Positions 6,058-6,680 of a stretch of DNA of 6,680 bases are shown one piece after another. The stretch comes from Candidatus Poribacteria bacterium. Lineage in GTDB: Bacteria; Poribacteria; WGA-4E; WGA-3G. Location: the NCBI GenBank assembly GCA_028824575.1, contig JAPPDN010000767.1, positions 1 through 6,680 on the forward strand, in the 5' to 3' direction. Numbering within the stretch: position 1 is the first letter of the stretch; every line of letters starts with the position of its first letter. The position numbers were made by a program, and so were the translations under genes. A model generated the notes under the pieces. The model was not told where the DNA came from and did not search any database. It worked only from the letters and a program-made list of their open reading frames with translations.

Positions 6058-6600
6058 TTAGATAGTAGAGTGTCCACGGTTACTAAGGAATTCATTATAA
6101 GAATCTTTATCCGAGAACTCGTACACGTTGCCATAATAATCCGTATACGTATATCTTTCCGGTGGGTTCGCGCACGCTTCATAATTCGCCACCGCTTCAT
6201 AGTATGCAGACCTTGTACTCGCCACTTCTCCCTCGTAATGTACAAGAAAGGTGTACCAAGCACCGTAGGCCCCTGCGATAACAACCGCTCCTGCACCTGC
6301 ACCCCAAGCAACTGAGCCCGCGGTGAGTGCACCTGCGGAGGCTGCAGCCTGGGCAGTCGTGAAGACTGCCACCGGGGCTCCGGTTACTATCCCTGCCGCC
6401 ACGCTAACGGGCTCCAGTTTCTGGTGGGCAGCAAGGTTGCTTTCGGCAGCATTGTACGCCGAATACGCATCATTCATAGCTTTTTCCAACTCGTCTAAGT
6501 TACAAGCATACGCGACAAGGATTGCAAGCAATATGCTCGAGAGACAGATAGCCACGGTGAATACTGTCCCCGATTTGTATTCAGACATTTTCATCAACAT
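6058..6600 (-). CDS. Unrecognised 180-residue membrane protein with helical arms and Tyr-rich tail
   Basis: ATG 6598..6600 follows a strong GGAGG (6608..6612) at 7 nt. Layout: membrane helix at about 12-33 ending in a Cys; charged helix LDELEKAMNDAYSAYNAAE (35-53); a long Ala/Gly-rich hydrophobic block (66-120) that could form a two-helix membrane hairpin; a second charged helix (121-143) that mirrors the first (AYSAYNAAESNL versus SAYYEAVANYEA); and an acidic Tyr-rich tail with YTYTDYYGNVYEF (150-162). The two similar helices flanking a hydrophobic hairpin suggest an internal pairing of arms. I do not recognise a family, and it lacks a type IV prepilin cleavage motif. Being directly in front of a GspC-like gene, it may be an accessory part of that machinery, but this rests only on position. 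The reading frame is well supported. Confidence 0.8.
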   Translation of the reverse strand: MLMKMSEYKSGTVFTVAICLSSILLAILVAYACNLDELEKAMNDAYSAYNAAESNLAAHQKLEPVSVAAGIVTGAPVAVFTTAQAAASAGALTAGSVAWGAGAGAVVIAGAYGAWYTFLVHYEGEVASTRSAYYEAVANYEACANPPERYTYTDYYGNVYEFSDKDSYNEFLSNRGHSTI

Positions 6601-6607
6601 AAAAAAT

Positions 6608-6612
6608 CCTCC
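6608..6612 (-). promoter_or_regulatory. Strong ribosome binding site (GGAGG) of the 180-residue protein gene
   Basis: GGAGG lies 7 nt before ATG 6598..6600, the best ribosome binding site in the window. It lies 1 nt from the border of the 67-bp repeat (6614), so if that border is a recombination joint it kept this site intact. Confidence 0.75.
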
Positions 6613-6613
6613 A

Positions 6614-6680
6614 TGAGGTTAATGCCCAAAGCCCACTATGGTGAGGGCTTTGAGCTATTACGTTTTTTCCATTCTGTGTA
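6614..6680. repeat. Right copy of the 67-bp direct repeat (runs to the window edge)
   Basis: Identical to 556..622 except for C at 6625 in place of T at 567, in the same orientation. It includes the C-terminal codons and stop of a coiled-coil-type gene and the same stop-codon hairpin (6627..6652). It is cut by the window edge, so its full length cannot be seen. Confidence 0.95.
6636..6680 (-). CDS. C-terminal 14 codons of a second copy of the coiled-coil gene (partial)
   Basis: The minus-strand frame from the right edge reads YTEWKKRNSSKPSP and then TAG (6636..6638), the same residues and the same 45 bases as the end of the 296-residue protein at 578..622. The start and most of the gene lie outside the window. 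It precedes the 180-residue protein gene by 35 nt and would be the next upstream member of the operon. Complete identity at all codon third positions points to recent duplication or gene conversion, not to distant common ancestry. Confidence 0.7.
   Translation of the reverse strand, partial: YTEWKKRNSSKPSP

Noticed and set aside
5971..6315. 114-codon plus-strand open frame across two genes
   Set aside because: It spans the junction of the GspC-like and 180-residue genes on the opposite strand and has an Arg/Ile-rich composition typical of antisense frames.
1..6680. CRISPR array, tRNA or rRNA genes, or transposase
   Set aside because: No regularly spaced repeats, no tRNA-like cloverleaf, no rRNA-like sequence and no transposase or integrase motif were seen on either strand.

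Overview
All convincing genes in this window lie on the minus strand, so transcription runs from high to low coordinates. The organism looks like a Gram-negative-type (diderm) bacterium of moderate GC content: there is a GspC-like inner-membrane component of type II secretion or type IV pilus machinery, membrane glycosyltransferases of the polyprenyl-phosphate type, and an exported TolB-like propeller protein. I cannot place it taxonomically from sequence alone. The general flavour (TolB-like proteins, ArnT-like enzymes, structured intergenic DNA) recalls uncultivated lineages such as Poribacteria, but this is only an impression.

Right part (6680 down to 1931): a tight gene series. It starts with the last 14 codons of a gene entering from the right, followed by an unrecognised 180-residue membrane protein, a GspC/PilP-like protein, an ArnT/PMT-like multi-span glycosyltransferase, a DPM1/ArnC-like family 2 glycosyltransferase and an AglD/YbhN-like (lysylphosphatidylglycerol synthase TM family) membrane protein. 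Genes are separated by 2 nt, overlap by the 4-nt ATGA arrangement, or lie within 50 nt, so this is almost certainly one operon whose promoter lies beyond the right edge. The last three genes form a coherent set: one enzyme charges a polyprenyl phosphate with a sugar, one uses lipid-linked sugar on the outer face of the membrane, and a flippase-like protein may help with lipid-linked intermediates or envelope lipids.

Middle (1930 to 1469): a 462-bp gene-free stretch holding a perfect consensus sigma-70 promoter (TTGACA, 18 bp, TATAAT) pointing left, three alternating TTGACA/TGTCAA half-sites around it, and a leader of about 245 nt with several hairpins. It drives a 296-residue single-span coiled-coil protein (1468 to 578).

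Left part (577 to 1): a start-less 48-codon coding remnant that overlaps by ATGA the start of an exported TolB-like propeller protein running off the left edge.

The most notable structural signal is a 67-bp, 66/67-identical direct repeat at 556..622 and 6614..6680. It carries the C-terminal codons and stop of the coiled-coil gene. The right copy runs off the window, so a second copy of that gene most likely precedes the operon. The left end of the repeat coincides with the place where the start-less remnant begins, which suggests a duplication or rearrangement that cut into an older gene upstream of the TolB-like gene.
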